From Bacillus timonensis (GTDB lineage Bacteria > Bacillota > Bacilli > Bacillales > Bacillaceae_L): a DNA stretch of 64,000 nt. Below the pieces are notes generated by a model that was not told where the DNA came from, did not search any database, and saw nothing but the letters and a program-made list of their open reading frames with translations. The position numbers and the translations under genes are program-made. The stretch spans positions 62,001 through 126,000 of the forward strand of contig NZ_SLUB01000004.1 in NCBI RefSeq assembly GCF_004799755.1. Direction: 5' to 3'. Of the stretch, positions 35,074 through 46,500 are shown piece by piece; position 1 is the stretch's first letter, and the number at the start of each line of letters is the position of its first letter.

Positions 35074-35736
35074 ATGAAGTTTAGAAGTGTTTTTGATATT
35101 ATTGGTCCGGTTATGATTGGTCCTTCAAGCTCGCATACAGCAGGTGCCGCTCGTATCGGAAGGGTGGCTAGAAGTTTGTTTGGGCGTGAACCTAAATGGG
35201 CAAACATCTCATTTTATGGATCTTTTGCTGAGACGTATAGAGGTCACGGTACAGATGTTGCGATCATTGGTGGTTTGCTTGATTTTGACACATTTGATGA
35301 AAGAATAAAAACTTCATTAGAAATTGCTAATGATGCAGGTATTAAGATAAAGTTTGTTGAAGAGGAAGCTATACCAGAACATCCTAATACTGCACGAGTT
35401 TCAATCGGTGATGATGAAGGGGAATTGGAGCTTGTTGGTATTTCTATAGGTGGCGGAAAAATTGAAATTACTGAATTGAATGGGTTTCAGCTTCGTTTAT
35501 CTGGAAATCATCCGGCCATACTTGTCGTTCACAATGACCGCTATGGTGCGATTGCTGGTGTTGCGAATGTGCTTGCGAAATATGCCATCAATATTGGACA
35601 TATGGAAGTGGCGCGGAAGGAAAAAGGAATGCAGGCTCTTATGACAATTGAAGTGGATCAAAACATCGACGAGCATGTTTTAGAAGAACTTGCTACCTTA
35701 CCCAATATCTTAAAGGTAACTAAAATTGTCGAATAG
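35074..35736 (+). CDS. sdaAB: L-serine dehydratase, beta subunit
   Basis: 220 residues. The GPSSSHTAGAARIG motif marks the beta domain of iron-sulfur serine dehydratases, and an ACT-like domain ends the chain. With the alpha chain it deaminates serine to pyruvate and ammonia. RBS AAGGGGGAG. Separated from sdaAA by a 170-base spacer that holds repeat A4. Confidence 0.94.
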   Translation: MKFRSVFDIIGPVMIGPSSSHTAGAARIGRVARSLFGREPKWANISFYGSFAETYRGHGTDVAIIGGLLDFDTFDERIKTSLEIANDAGIKIKFVEEEAIPEHPNTARVSIGDDEGELELVGISIGGGKIEITELNGFQLRLSGNHPAILVVHNDRYGAIAGVANVLAKYAINIGHMEVARKEKGMQALMTIEVDQNIDEHVLEELATLPNILKVTKIVE

Positions 35737-35767
35737 GCATCATTTATAAACCGTTTACACGTTATCA

Positions 35768-35890
35768 ATGTCTAGCTCCAGGCGCCATCGGCTCACGGGT
35801 CTAAGCCAATCGCTTCGGAAGGTAAAATGCACCTTCTGTCAGCGCTCGTCTTATGCTTGTCGCCGATAATCGGGCACCTTGCACTTTTCT
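35768..35890 (+). repeat. A-type structured repeat, copy A4
   Basis: 123 bases, the same length and direction as A3, with ends ATGTCTAGCTCCAGGCGCC and CACCTTGCACTTTTCT. The inner hairpin is GAAGGT (35818-35823)/ACCTTC (35831-35836): the C-G pair of A3 is replaced by T-A. It separates sdaAB from sdaAA and ends three bases before the sdaAA Shine-Dalgarno. Confidence 0.75.
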
Positions 35891-35906
35891 GACAGGAGGT
35901 TTTTAT

Positions 35907-36794
35907 ATGTTTCGTAATGTTGCTGAGTTAGTAGAACTTGCTACAACAAAAAATATGAAAATAGCAGATGTGATGATTGAACAAGAGGTTGAAGTAACAG
36001 GAAAAACCCGTGAAGAAATCATTGCTCAAATGGAACGTAATTTAGAAGTAATGGAAAAAGCTGTTGAAAGAGGGTTAGCCGGTGTTTCATCTCACTCTGG
36101 TTTAACAGGTGGAGATGCGGTTCTCTTACAAGATTATATAAAAAAAGGAAACTTCTTAACTGGTAAAACCGTTTTAGATGCTGTTAGTAAGGCTGTTGCG
36201 ACAAACGAAGTAAATGCTGCAATGGGAACGATTTGTGCAACACCTACTGCTGGTTCTGCTGGTGTTGTGCCAGGGACTTTATTTGCGGTTAAGGAGAAAT
36301 TAAATCCGTCAACAGAGCAAATGGTTCAGTTTTTATTTACTGCAGGTGCTTTTGGATTTGTTGTTGCAAACAATGCCTCGATTTCGGGTGCTGCAGGTGG
36401 CTGCCAAGCGGAAGTTGGTTCTGCTGCTGGAATGGCTGCAGCGGCAATTGTTGAAATGGCAGGAGGATCTCCACAGCAATCGGCTGAAGCCATGGCGATC
36501 ACATTAAAAAACATGCTTGGACTCGTTTGTGATCCAGTTGCTGGGCTTGTTGAGGTACCGTGTGTAAAGCGTAATGCTATGGGAGCGGCAAATGCGATGG
36601 TGGCTGCAGACATGGCATTAGCAGGTGTCACCAGTCGAATCCCGTGTGATGAAGTAATCGATGCAATGTATAGAATAGGTCAAACGATGCCGACGGCGTT
36701 AAAAGAAACAGCGCAGGGAGGGCTAGCGGCAACTCCAACAGGTCGTGCTCTTGAGGCAAAGATCTTTGGGATTAGCGCTAAACAAGGTGAATAG
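35907..36794 (+). CDS. sdaAA: L-serine dehydratase, alpha subunit
   Basis: 295 residues. CATPTAGSAG and LVCDPVAGLVEVPCVKRN carry the cysteines of the [4Fe-4S] cluster that activates serine. The frame runs upstream to 35853, but that stretch is the end of repeat A4; ACAGGAGG at 35892-35899 fixes the ATG at 35907. Overlaps recG by 8 bases. Confidence 0.95.
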   Translation: MFRNVAELVELATTKNMKIADVMIEQEVEVTGKTREEIIAQMERNLEVMEKAVERGLAGVSSHSGLTGGDAVLLQDYIKKGNFLTGKTVLDAVSKAVATNEVNAAMGTICATPTAGSAGVVPGTLFAVKEKLNPSTEQMVQFLFTAGAFGFVVANNASISGAAGGCQAEVGSAAGMAAAAIVEMAGGSPQQSAEAMAITLKNMLGLVCDPVAGLVEVPCVKRNAMGAANAMVAADMALAGVTSRIPCDEVIDAMYRIGQTMPTALKETAQGGLAATPTGRALEAKIFGISAKQGE

Positions 36795-38835
36795 TCATTT
36801 ACAGCAGCCTGTCACTGAAATTAAAGGAATCGGTGAAGAGACAGGTCTACAGCTTAACGAGATGCACATTTTCACTATTTCTGACCTACTTTTATACTTT
36901 CCATATCGATTTGAAGATTATAGTTTGCGAGACCTTGCGGAGGTCAAGCATGAGGAGAAAATTACGATTGAAGGCAAGGTTCATAGTGAACCACTGTTAA
37001 CCTATTATAATCGGAAACGATCTCGCTTAACCTTCAGGGTCTTAGTAGGTCGCTATTTAATAACAGCGACCTGTTTCAATCGCCCGTATTATAAAAATAA
37101 AATCACGTTAAACGATACTGTAACAATTACAGGAAAATGGGATCAGCATCGGCAAACGATAACTGTTAGTGAGATTGTTTTTGGACCGATGATCAAAGAC
37201 AACCGAATCGAACCAGTCTATTCAATTAAAGGAAAAATCACGATAAAGGGAATGAAGCGTTTTATTGCGCTTGCCCTTGAACAATTTGGCGACCAGATTG
37301 AGGACAACCTTCCTGAACAATTATTAGCGACATATCGACTTTTACCTAAGCAGGATGCAATTAAAATTATGCATCATCCAACTAATCATCAGGATTTAAA
37401 ACAAGCGAGACGGCGTTTTGTGTACGAAGAGTTTCTGCTTTTTCAATTAAAAATGCAAGCATTAAGAAAGTTTGAGCGAGAACAATCTGCTGGTGCAGCG
37501 ATGGAGTTTCAGATGGATAAATTAGAAGAATTTATGAATAGACTGCCATTTCCGTTGACAAATGCCCAAAATCGAGTTGTTACTGAGATTATGAATGACA
37601 TACGTTCTCCGTATCGAATGAATCGATTACTTCAAGGTGATGTTGGGTCAGGGAAAACTGTTGTAGCAGCTATTTCTTTGTATGCTGCCATTCTTTCGGG
37701 TTATCAGGGAGCATTAATGGTGCCTACAGAAATTTTAGCTGAACAGCATGCTCAGTCACTTGTTGAGCTTTTCTCGGATTATGGGTTAAATATTCAATTG
37801 TTAACAAGTTCGGTAAAGGGTAAACGAAGAAGAGAAATACTTGAACAGCTTGAAGCAGGGGATATTCATATATTAGTAGGTACACATGCGCTTATCCAGG
37901 ATGAAGTCAATTTCCATAAGCTTGGGCTCGTCATAACGGATGAGCAGCACCGCTTTGGTGTTGAACAGCGGAGGATTTTACGAGAAAAAGGTGAAAGCCC
38001 TGATGTTCTTTTTATGACCGCAACCCCAATCCCAAGAACACTTGCCATTACGGTTTTTGGTGAGATGGATGTTTCGGTAATCGACGAAATGCCAGCAGGA
38101 CGTAAGAAAATTGAAACGTATTGGGTAAAGCATGAGATGCTTGAGCGGATTTTGGCATTTATTGAAAAAGAACTTGCTAAAGGGAGACAAGCCTATGTCA
38201 TTTGCCCTTTGATTGAGGAATCCGATAAGTTGGATGTTCAAAATGCAATTGATGTTCATACCATGCTCTCTTTTCATTTTCAAAACAAAGCGAAAGTTGG
38301 CTTAATGCATGGTCGTTTATCAGCAGATGAAAAAGAAGATGTAATGAGACAATTTAGTGAAAATGAAGTTCAAATTCTTGTATCTACAACGGTTGTTGAA
38401 GTAGGTGTGAACGTTCCAAATGCGACTATGATGGTGATTTATGATGCAGAACGTTTTGGTCTTTCGCAGCTACATCAATTACGAGGACGTGTCGGAAGAG
38501 GTAGTGAACAGTCCTATTGTATTCTTCTTGCTGATCCAAAGTCTGAGGTGGGGAAAGAAAGAATGCTGATCATGACAGAGACAAATGATGGCTTTGTTCT
38601 TTCGGAAAAAGATTTGGAGCTTCGTGGACCTGGGGACTTCTTTGGTCGTAAACAAAGTGGTGTTCCCGAATTTAAGGTAGCAGATATGGTTCATGATTAT
38701 CGTACCTTAGAGGTAGCACGAAATGATGCTGCGAAATTAATTAATTCAAAGGCGTTTTGGGAGGATTCCTCCTACAAACACCTACGGGACGATTTGTTAC
38801 AATCCGGTATTTTAGATGGAGAAAAATTGGATTAA
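36787..38835 (+). CDS. recG: ATP-dependent DNA helicase RecG
   Basis: 682 residues from GTG 36787, exactly the length of the B. subtilis protein. N-terminal wedge (OB) domain, helicase with Walker A GDVGSGKT (284-291) and D385-E-Q-H388, then motif [11 protein letters not shown] and the TRG-like C terminus. Regresses stalled forks and branch-migrates junctions. The frame extends to a GTG at 36745 inside sdaAA; neither start has a strong ribosome-binding site. Confidence 0.94.
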   Translation: MNSHLQQPVTEIKGIGEETGLQLNEMHIFTISDLLLYFPYRFEDYSLRDLAEVKHEEKITIEGKVHSEPLLTYYNRKRSRLTFRVLVGRYLITATCFNRPYYKNKITLNDTVTITGKWDQHRQTITVSEIVFGPMIKDNRIEPVYSIKGKITIKGMKRFIALALEQFGDQIEDNLPEQLLATYRLLPKQDAIKIMHHPTNHQDLKQARRRFVYEEFLLFQLKMQALRKFEREQSAGAAMEFQMDKLEEFMNRLPFPLTNAQNRVVTEIMNDIRSPYRMNRLLQGDVGSGKTVVAAISLYAAILSGYQGALMVPTEILAEQHAQSLVELFSDYGLNIQLLTSSVKGKRRREILEQLEAGDIHILVGTHALIQDEVNFHKLGLVITDEQHRFGVEQRRILREKGESPDVLFMTATPIPRTLAITVFGEMDVSVIDEMPAGRKKIETYWVKHEMLERILAFIEKELAKGRQAYVICPLIEESDKLDVQNAIDVHTMLSFHFQNKAKVGLMHGRLSADEKEDVMRQFSENEVQILVSTTVVEVGVNVPNATMMVIYDAERFGLSQLHQLRGRVGRGSEQSYCILLADPKSEVGKERMLIMTETNDGFVLSEKDLELRGPGDFFGRKQSGVPEFKVADMVHDYRTLEVARNDAAKLINSKAFWEDSSYKHLRDDLLQSGILDGEKLD

Positions 38836-38855
38836 ACCATTTGTATGTAGAGGTG

Positions 38856-38893
38856 GATTGTAAGGATATTTTTTCTTGCAATCTGCTTTTTTT
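38856..38893 (+). terminator. Probable terminator after recG, overlapping the fapR promoter
   Basis: Stem GATTGTAAG (38856-38864) with CTTGCAATC (38875-38883), one G-T pair, then TGCTTTTTTT. The descending arm contains the TTGCAA used as -35 of fapR. Confidence 0.55.
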
Positions 38894-38904
38894 AATTATA
38901 TACT
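38876..38904 (+). promoter_or_regulatory. sigma-A promoter of the fapR operon
   Basis: -35 TTGCAA (38876-38881) and -10 TATACT (38899-38904) with a 17-base spacer. The FapR operator follows six bases after the -10, over the transcription start. Confidence 0.75.
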
Positions 38905-38909
38905 TACTA

Positions 38910-38926
38910 TTAGTACCTAGTCATAA
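38910..38926 (+). promoter_or_regulatory. FapR operator
   Basis: TTAGTACCTAGTCATAA closely follows the known FapR operator of Bacillus (TTAGTACCTAGTCTTAA type). Located at the start site, it would let FapR repress its own operon until malonyl-CoA or malonyl-ACP releases it. Confidence 0.82.
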
Positions 38927-38948
38927 GAGTGCGGACGGTGTATTTTTA

Positions 38949-39524
38949 ATGAGAAGAAATAAAAAAGAACGGCAACGATTGCTTCAGGAAACAATCGAAA
39001 TGAATCCATTTATTACAGATGAAGAGTTAGCTGAAAAATTTAAGGTCAGTGTTCAAACGATTCGTTTGGACCGACTGGAGTTATCGATTCCTGAACTTCG
39101 TGAACGAATCAAAAATGTAGCTGAGAAAAAACTAGATGATGAAGTAAAAGCTTTGCCAATAGAAGAAGTCATTGGTGAGATTATAGATATTGAACTAGAT
39201 CAAAGTGCTATTTCAATCTTTGATGTAACAAATGAGCATGTATTTAAACGAAACCAAATTGCTCGTGGGCACCATCTTTTTGCTCAAGCAAACTCACTAG
39301 CGGTTGCTGTGATTAATGATGAACTTGCGCTTACTGCTAAAGCTAATATTCGATTTACGAGACAGGTAAAAGTAGGGGAACGGGTTGTCGCAAAAGCAAA
39401 AGTGAAGGGATCCCAGGAAAAAGATAGAACAATCGTAGATGTAAATAGCTATGTTGGTAACGAACTCGTATTTTCTGGTGAATTTACAATGTATCGTTCT
39501 AATAAACAAGTAAAAACTGATTGA
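38949..39524 (+). CDS. fapR: FapR, malonyl-CoA-responsive repressor of fatty acid and phospholipid genes
   Basis: 191 residues. N-terminal helix-turn-helix ([33 protein letters not shown], as two adjoining parts) and a C-terminal hot-dog domain with [20 protein letters not shown] that binds malonyl-CoA/ACP. The frame is open back to 38757, but the first 64 codons overlap the recG end, promoter and operator. ATG 38949 gives the conserved MRRNKKERQ start; its ribosome-binding site is weak. Confidence 0.94.
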   Translation: MRRNKKERQRLLQETIEMNPFITDEELAEKFKVSVQTIRLDRLELSIPELRERIKNVAEKKLDDEVKALPIEEVIGEIIDIELDQSAISIFDVTNEHVFKRNQIARGHHLFAQANSLAVAVINDELALTAKANIRFTRQVKVGERVVAKAKVKGSQEKDRTIVDVNSYVGNELVFSGEFTMYRSNKQVKTD

Positions 39525-39580
39525 TAATAGAACAATACGTGTAGATAACTACCTAATAGCAAACAAAGGAATGATACAAA

Positions 39581-40582
39581 ATGAAACTTGCAATAGATGC
39601 AATGGGTGGGGATCACGCCCCAGAGGAAATTGTGAAAGGTGCAGTGACTGCTTTAAAACATTATAAAGACCTTGAAGTAACTCTTATTGGTGATGAAGCA
39701 AAAATTCGTCAATACATAACGGAAGAAGATAGAATTACGATTATACATACAACCGAAGTAATTGAAGGAACAGATGAACCTGTTCGGGCTGTTAGACGAA
39801 AAAAAAATGCATCCATGGTCTTGATGGCGAAAGAAGTTAGTGAAGGGCGGGCAGATGCATGTATTTCAGCTGGAAATACGGGAGCTCTCATGACGGCAGG
39901 GCTTTTTATCGTTGGTAGAATTGAAGGAATTGACCGGCCAGCATTAGCACCTACTCTCCCTACTTTAGATAAAAAGGGTTTTCTTATGTTAGATGTAGGC
40001 GCAAATGTCGATGCGAAGCCTGAGCATTTGCTTCAATATGCCATCATGGGTTCAATATACTCAGAAAAGGTTCGAGGAGTGGTAAATCCTAGAGTCGGTT
40101 TATTAAATGTCGGTACAGAAGATAAAAAAGGAAATGATCTTACTAAGCATGCTTTTGAATTAATCAAAGCTACAAATCTCAATTTTGTTGGGAATGTAGA
40201 GGCAAGAGATTTACTAGACGGAGTGGCAGATGTTGTTGTTACAGATGGATTTACAGGAAATGTAGCCTTAAAAACAATCGAGGGTACGGCTCTTTCGATG
40301 TTTAAAATGCTTAAAACAGCCTTTACAAGCAATCTAAAAAGTAAAATAGCGGCAGGTCTTTTAATGCCAGAATTAAAGGTCTTAAAAAAGACGCTGGATT
40401 ACTCAGAATATGGTGGCGCCGGATTATTTGGCTTAAACGCACCTGTTATTAAAGCACATGGTTCTTCAGATGCCAATGGAATATTTAGTGCAGTAAGACA
40501 AACCTATGAGATGGTTGAGAAAGATGTTTCAGGAACAATACGTAAAACACTAGAGGATATCAATCCAAAAGTTGATGAATAG
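39581..40582 (+). CDS. plsX: Phosphate acyltransferase PlsX
   Basis: 333 residues. [20 protein letters not shown] opening (20 residues of the family signature) and SAGNTGALM. Converts acyl-ACP to acyl-phosphate for PlsY and accepts acyl-phosphate made by FakAB. Second gene of the FapR operon. Confidence 0.95.
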   Translation: MKLAIDAMGGDHAPEEIVKGAVTALKHYKDLEVTLIGDEAKIRQYITEEDRITIIHTTEVIEGTDEPVRAVRRKKNASMVLMAKEVSEGRADACISAGNTGALMTAGLFIVGRIEGIDRPALAPTLPTLDKKGFLMLDVGANVDAKPEHLLQYAIMGSIYSEKVRGVVNPRVGLLNVGTEDKKGNDLTKHAFELIKATNLNFVGNVEARDLLDGVADVVVTDGFTGNVALKTIEGTALSMFKMLKTAFTSNLKSKIAAGLLMPELKVLKKTLDYSEYGGAGLFGLNAPVIKAHGSSDANGIFSAVRQTYEMVEKDVSGTIRKTLEDINPKVDE

Positions 40583-40594
40583 GGGGAATGTAGA

Positions 40595-41539
40595 ATGAGT
40601 AAGATTGCATTCGTTTTTCCAGGACAAGGATCTCAAGTTGTAGGAATGGGAAAGGAATTAGCGGATTCTTCAGAGGTAGTTCATGAGATTTTTACAAGAG
40701 CTGACAAAGCATTAGAAGAGGAGCTTTCCTCTTTGATTTTTAACGGACCACAGGACACGCTTACATTAACGGTGAACGCACAACCGTCTCTTTTAACAAC
40801 AAGTATTGCGATTCTAGAAAAATTTAAAGAAGCTGGTATAACACCTCAATATGTTGCTGGTCATAGTCTTGGTGAGTACACGGCATTAGTCGCTGCTGGT
40901 GCACTTAGCTTTGAAGATGCTGTACGTACGGTACGTAAACGCGGTGAGTTTATGGAGGAAGCCGTTCCTGCTGGCCAAGGAACAATGGCAGCAATCCTTG
41001 GAATGGGTAGCGATGATTTACAAGCAGTAACAAATGAAATTTCTGCAGCAGGACATCCTGTTCAGCTTGCGAATATCAATTGTCCAGGTCAAATTGTAAT
41101 TTCAGGTGCTGCCGAAGGTGTTAAGCATGCTTGTGAGTTGGCTAAGGAAAAGGGTGCGAAACGTGCGATTCCACTCGAGGTTAGCGGACCATTCCATTCA
41201 TCATTAATGGAACCTGCAGCTGAAAAGTTACGTTCGGAACTTGATCAAATTGAAATCAGTGATGCATCTATTCCTGTTGTAGCAAATGTGAATGCTACGG
41301 AAATGACATATGCTGACCAAATTAAAGAAAATCTAGTAAAGCAATTATACTCTCCTGTACTATGGGAAAATTCAGTTCAATACATGCTTGACCAAGGAGT
41401 AGACACGTTTATCGAAATTGGACCTGGTAAGGTACTCTCTGGATTAATAAAGAAAGTAAATCGTAGAGTTGCTACATATGCAATCAGCGATTTAGGAACA
41501 CTTGAAGCAACCATTCAAGCGTTAAAGGAGGGACAATAG
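40595..41539 (+). CDS. fabD: Malonyl-CoA:ACP transacylase
   Basis: 314 residues. The acyl-serine S91 sits in [17 protein letters not shown] opens the protein and the catalytic His is in GPFHSSLM. Supplies malonyl-ACP for chain elongation. Spaced 12 bases after plsX and 1 base before fabG. Confidence 0.96.
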   Translation: MSKIAFVFPGQGSQVVGMGKELADSSEVVHEIFTRADKALEEELSSLIFNGPQDTLTLTVNAQPSLLTTSIAILEKFKEAGITPQYVAGHSLGEYTALVAAGALSFEDAVRTVRKRGEFMEEAVPAGQGTMAAILGMGSDDLQAVTNEISAAGHPVQLANINCPGQIVISGAAEGVKHACELAKEKGAKRAIPLEVSGPFHSSLMEPAAEKLRSELDQIEISDASIPVVANVNATEMTYADQIKENLVKQLYSPVLWENSVQYMLDQGVDTFIEIGPGKVLSGLIKKVNRRVATYAISDLGTLEATIQALKEGQ

Positions 41540-41540
41540 A

Positions 41541-42281
41541 ATGTTAAATGGAAAGGTAGCATTGGTGACCGGCGCTTCACGTGGCATCGGACGTACGATT
41601 GCAATTGAACTTGCAAAAGCAGGTGCGAAGGTTGCCGTAAACTATTCCGGAAGTGAGCAAAAAGCAAATGAAGTAGTCGATGAAATCAAAGCCTTAGGAC
41701 AAGAAGCGTTCGCGATTCAAGCAAATGTATCAGATGCAGATTCAGTTGTTTCTATGGTGAAAGAGGTTATCTCTAACTTTGGTAGTCTTGATATCCTAGT
41801 TAATAATGCAGGAATTACACGAGACAATTTATTGATGAGAATGAAAGAAGAAGAATGGGATGATGTTATTAATATCAACCTAAAAGGGGTATTTCTCTGT
41901 ACAAAAGCTGTTACAAGACAAATGATGAAGCAGCGTTCTGGTAAAATTATCAATATCGCCTCTATCGTAGGAGTTAGTGGTAATCCTGGACAAGCTAACT
42001 ATGTTGCAGCAAAAGCAGGTGTGATCGGCTTCACCAAGACTGCTGCTAAAGAATTAGCGAGTCGCAATATTAACGTTAACGCTGTTGCACCAGGGTTTAT
42101 TACGACAGATATGACGGATAAACTTCCTGAAGATGTAAAAAATGAAATGCTAAAATTAATTCCTCTTGCAAGATTCGGTGAAACAACTGATATTTCTGGT
42201 GTTGTTTTATTTCTAGCATCAGACCAAAGCGATTATATGACAGGTCAAACCCTTCATATTGACGGCGGAATGGTTATGTAA
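41541..42281 (+). CDS. fabG: 3-oxoacyl-[ACP] reductase
   Basis: 246 residues, short-chain dehydrogenase. NADPH motif TGASRGIG near residue 10, and Y154/K158 in the YVAAKAG active site after IASIVG serine. Reduces beta-ketoacyl-ACP. Last gene before the acpP promoter region. Confidence 0.96.
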   Translation: MLNGKVALVTGASRGIGRTIAIELAKAGAKVAVNYSGSEQKANEVVDEIKALGQEAFAIQANVSDADSVVSMVKEVISNFGSLDILVNNAGITRDNLLMRMKEEEWDDVININLKGVFLCTKAVTRQMMKQRSGKIINIASIVGVSGNPGQANYVAAKAGVIGFTKTAAKELASRNINVNAVAPGFITTDMTDKLPEDVKNEMLKLIPLARFGETTDISGVVLFLASDQSDYMTGQTLHIDGGMVM

Positions 42282-42290
42282 AAAAAAGAA

Positions 42291-42340
42291 AAAAGCGCAA
42301 AATTGATATCCTTTTGGCTAAACGTGCTTGCGCTTTTCTA
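42291..42340 (+). terminator. Hairpin after fabG (possible partial terminator)
   Basis: AAAAGCGCAA (42291-42300) pairs with TTGCGCTTTT (42328-42337) across a 27-base loop. The long loop suggests incomplete termination, leaving some read-through to acpP. Confidence 0.5.
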
Positions 42341-42357
42341 GTAAAACCAAATATAAT
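42328..42357 (+). promoter_or_regulatory. Possible acpP promoter
   Basis: Perfect -10 TATAAT (42352-42357) with a weak -35 TTGCGC (42328-42333) at 18 bases. The -35 overlaps the descending arm of the hairpin. A separate promoter would suit the high demand for ACP. Confidence 0.5.
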
Positions 42358-42380
42358 ACCTTGAGGGGAGGTGAATGGAA

Positions 42381-42614
42381 ATGGCAGATGTTTTTGAGAG
42401 AATTACAAAAATCGTGGTTGACCGCTTAGGTGTTGAAGAATCAGCAGTTAAATTAGAGGCTTCTTTTAAAGATGATCTTGGAGCGGATTCACTAGACGTT
42501 GTTGAACTAGTTATGGAACTTGAAGACGAGTTTGACATGGAAATTTCAGACGATGAGGCTGAAAAAATTTCTACAGTTGGTGACGCTGTTAATTACATAA
42601 AAAGCCAGCTATAA
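42381..42614 (+). CDS. acpP: Acyl carrier protein
   Basis: 77 residues, acidic. The phosphopantetheine serine S37 lies in [22 protein letters not shown] at 42365-42373 favours ATG 42381 over the in-frame ATG at 42375. Confidence 0.96.
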   Translation: MADVFERITKIVVDRLGVEESAVKLEASFKDDLGADSLDVVELVMELEDEFDMEISDDEAEKISTVGDAVNYIKSQL

Positions 42615-42627
42615 TTCTTAAAATGCA

Positions 42628-42658
42628 AAAGTCCCGTTATATAAACGGGGCTTTCTCC
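42628..42658 (+). terminator. Hairpin between acpP and rnc
   Basis: AAAGTCCCGTT (42628-42638) with AACGGGGCTTT (42644-42654), one G-T pair; the T tract is short (TTTCTCC), so it may only attenuate read-through into rnc. Confidence 0.6.
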
Positions 42659-42675
42659 TTGGGAGGTTACGTAAG

Positions 42676-43404
42676 GTGAAGCGGATAAATAAAGATAGAG
42701 GCAATAAGTTTACTCCGAAATTTAAAGCTTTTCAGGAGCGACTAGGGGTTCATTTTCATAATGAAAGTCTACTTATTCAAGCATTTACACATTCATCTTA
42801 TGTGAATGAGCATCGAAAAAAGCCGCATGAAGATAATGAACGGCTTGAATTTTTAGGAGATGCTGTTTTAGAGCTAACCATATCCCAGTTTTTATTTAAA
42901 AAGTTTCCAATTATGAGCGAAGGCGAATTAACAAAGATGCGGGCCGCTATTGTATGTGAACCGTCTCTAGTTACATTTGCAAATGAGCTAAATTTTGGAG
43001 AACTTGTCTTACTCGGAAAAGGTGAGGAAATGACTGGTGGAAGAGAACGACCAGCCCTGCTTGCAGATGTGTTTGAAGCATTTATCGGGGCGTTATACCT
43101 TGATAAAGGCTTAGAGGTAGTTAACCAGTTTTTAGATGAAACAGTAATTCCTAAAATTAATGCGGGTGCTTTTTCTCATGTGATGGATTATAAGAGTCAG
43201 TTACAAGAGCTCGTGCAACGAGATGGGACTGGAATTATCGAATATAAGGTGCTTCAAGAAAAAGGACCTGCCCATAGTCGTGAATTCATTTCGAGGGTAT
43301 CCCTAAATGGTGAGGAACTAGGGACAGGTACAGGTAGATCAAAAAAAGAAGCTGAACAGCATGCAGCTGAAATTGCTTTGAAAAAGTTAAAAAGCAAACA
43401 ATAA
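42676..43404 (+). CDS. rnc: Ribonuclease III
   Basis: 242 residues. RNase III signature [14 protein letters not shown], second acidic cluster [14 protein letters not shown], and a C-terminal double-stranded RNA-binding domain ([11 protein letters not shown] to the end). Cleaves rRNA precursors, scRNA and phage toxin mRNAs in Bacillus. Start GTG with GGGAGG at 42661-42666. Confidence 0.95.
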   Translation: MKRINKDRGNKFTPKFKAFQERLGVHFHNESLLIQAFTHSSYVNEHRKKPHEDNERLEFLGDAVLELTISQFLFKKFPIMSEGELTKMRAAIVCEPSLVTFANELNFGELVLLGKGEEMTGGRERPALLADVFEAFIGALYLDKGLEVVNQFLDETVIPKINAGAFSHVMDYKSQLQELVQRDGTGIIEYKVLQEKGPAHSREFISRVSLNGEELGTGTGRSKKEAEQHAAEIALKKLKSKQ

Positions 43405-43415
43405 TAAGCTAGTGT

Positions 43416-43444
43416 ACCCCACGAATTCGTGGGGTTATATTTTT
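43416..43444 (+). terminator. Probable terminator after rnc
   Basis: Perfect palindrome ACCCCACGAATTCGTGGGGT (43416-43435), then TATATTTTT. Confidence 0.65.
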
Positions 43445-43537
43445 GCCATAAAAGGAAGGCTGTAAAAAGTAATCCAATAAAACAGTAGTTTGTGTTAAAA
43501 TATGTAGGACTTGAATTTCGAATTGAGGGGGAAGCTT

Positions 43538-46500
43538 ATGTTCCTCAAACGTTTAGATATAGTAGGATTTAAATCGTTTGCTGAAAGAATTGCGGTAGAT
43601 TTTGTACCTGGTGTAACGGCTGTCGTTGGACCAAATGGTAGTGGGAAAAGTAATATAACCGACGGGATTCGTTGGGTTCTTGGAGAACAGTCGGCAAAAT
43701 CTCTGCGTGGTTCGAAAATGGAAGACATCATTTTCGCGGGAAGTGACAGCCGGAAAGCATTGAATGTGGCTGAAGTAACATTAACATTGGATAATGAGGA
43801 CCACTTTTTACCAATCGATTATCATGAAGTGAGCGTAACGCGTCGCGTCTATCGGTCTGGAGAAAGTGAATTTTATATTAATAAACAAGCATGTCGACTA
43901 AAGGATATCGTTGATTTATTTATGGATTCCGGACTTGGCCGTGAAGCTTTTTCAATCATCAGTCAAGGGAAAGTAGAAGAAATACTAAGCAGTAAAGCTG
44001 AAGAGCGCAGAAGCATCTTTGAAGAAGCTGCCGGTGTTTTAAAATATAAAACCCGTAAAAAGAAAGCAGAATATAAGCTTGCTGAAACACAGGAAAATTT
44101 AAATCGAGTGAACGACATTATTCATGAGCTTGCATCTCAAATTGAACCATTGCAAATCCAGTCTTCGATTGCAAAAGACTATTTGGAGAAAAAAGAAGAA
44201 CTGGAAAAAATTGAAGTCGGCTTAACAGTATTTGAAATTGAAGATCTTCATGATAAATGGGAGAAGCTATCTAAGCTTGTTGAAGAGCATAAAGAACAAG
44301 AACTTGCTTTAAACACAAAACTGCAAAGCAAGGAAGCGAAAATTGAGGAGCTGAGAAGTGGAATCGAGGCGACAGATTTATCGATTCATGAGCTCCAACA
44401 GCTTCTTTTGCGTACAAGTGAGGAACTAGAAAAATTAGAAGGTCGAAAAGAAGTCTTAAAAGAACGCAAAAAAAATGCGACGCAAAATAAAGATCAACTT
44501 GAAAACTCCATTCTTGAGTTGTCACAAAGGGTAGAGAGCCTGAGCGAGAAAAAACAAACAGAGCAACATGAACTATCAAAACTTAGTGAAGAAGTAAGAG
44601 AGCTTGAACAACAGCTGAAAGAGAAACAATTATTACTGGCATCGTATGATCAAAACATTGAAGAAAAAATTGAGAATTTAAAAAGCGATTATTTTGAGTT
44701 GTTAAATAAGCAAGCCTCATATCGTAATGAAATGGGCTATATTAAGGAACAACTTGCACAGCAAGATGCGAAAGTAAATCGTTTAAGTGAATCAAATCAA
44801 AAATATCTTACGGAGCGCAAGGAAATACTTGATGAAAAAGTACGACTCCAAACGAAACTTTCTGTTATTGAGCAAGAAATTAACCATCAGATTGTTTCAT
44901 ATAGAGACTTACAAACAAAGCTAGAAAATAACAAGAAAAACTATCAGAAGCAAGAGAGTATGCTCTACCAGGCTTATCAATACCTACAACAAACGAAATC
45001 AAGAAAAGAAATGCTAGAAGAAATGCAGGATGATTATTCTGGATTCTTTCAGGGTGTTAAGGAAGTTTTAAAAGCAAGAAACGACCAACTTGAAGGTATT
45101 GAAGGGGCAATTGCCGAACTCATTCATGTGCCAAAGGAATATGAAACCGCGATTGAAATTGCATTAGGTGCAGCAACACAGCATATTGTTGTGGATCATG
45201 AAAAAAATGCAAGAACAGCGATCCAGTATTTAAAGAAAAATTCTTTTGGACGCGCGACATTTTTACCAATGAATGTGATTAAGGAACGTTCCATTTCCGC
45301 AACACAACTTGTTTCGATCAAAGGGCATCCAGCATTTATTGGTGTAGCTTCTGAATTAGTTACCTATGAAGAAAGATATCACTCGATTATCGCAAATCTG
45401 TTGGGTACCATTTTAATTACGACAGATTTAAAAGGTGCGAATGAACTGGCTTCCCTTGTAGGACACAGATATCGAGTGGTTACCCTTGACGGTGATGTTG
45501 TCAATCCTGGTGGTTCAATGACTGGTGGAGCTGTCAAACAGAAATCAAATTCTTTACTAAGCCGTGGTAGGGAGCTTGAGACCATTACAGAAAAGCTTTC
45601 TGAAATGGAAGCGAAAACTGCTGAACTTGAAAAAACAGTCAAGGATAAGAAAAAGCAAATCTCAGAACAAGAAGGTATGCTTGAAAGCTTGCGTCAAGCT
45701 GGTGAATCATTACGTTTAAAAGAACAAACCGTTAAAGGTGAATACCGTGAAGTAGCTTTAAAAGAGCAAAATGTGAATGAGCATTTGGAATTGTATGATG
45801 ATGAAAAGCAACAGTACCAAGTTGATAAGGAAAGAATGACGGGTCGACTAGAAGAGTTAAAATCTGAACTATCCACTCTTGAAGAAGAGCTCAACACGTT
45901 GGATGAGACCATCAATCAGCTTAATTCCAAAAAATCTGACCAACAGACTTCACGAGAAACGGTACAAACAGAAATTACAGATCAAAAGGTTATTTTAGCA
46001 AGAAAAAAACAAGCGCTTGAACATCAACAAGAGAAAATGAATCGGTTAGAAGAAGAAGTGACTGAAGGGCTTGCTAAGCTAACTGAATTGAAAGAAGATT
46101 TATCGCTTCTGGATAATGAAATGACCTCAAGTAATTCTGGAGAAATGGAACTCGAAGAAGCAGCAAAACAAAAATTTAATGATAAAAATAATACGATTCA
46201 AATGATCAGCAATAAAAGAGAGCATCGCCTGAAACTACAAACGACACTTGAAGATCTTGAACGTGAATTAAAAGAATCAAGACGTCAGCATAAGCAACTT
46301 GTAGATATTTTAAAGGATGAAGAAGTCAAAGTGAATCGCTTGGATGTTGAATTGGAAAATTGTTTAACACATCTTCGTGAGGAATATTTATTAACCTATG
46401 AAGCTGCAAAAGAACAATTCCCACTTCAAATTGAAGTTTCCGAAGCTAGAAAGAAGGTAAAACTAGTAAAGCTTGCAATTGAAGAGCTTGGAACAGTGAA

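Noticed and set aside
35853-35906. 18-codon N-terminal extension of sdaAA
   Set aside because: It translates the end of repeat A4; a strong Shine-Dalgarno at 35892-35899 supports ATG 35907.
38757-38948. 64-codon N-terminal extension of fapR
   Set aside because: It overlaps the end of recG, the recG terminator, the fapR promoter and the FapR operator; the family start MRRNKKERQ lies at 38949.
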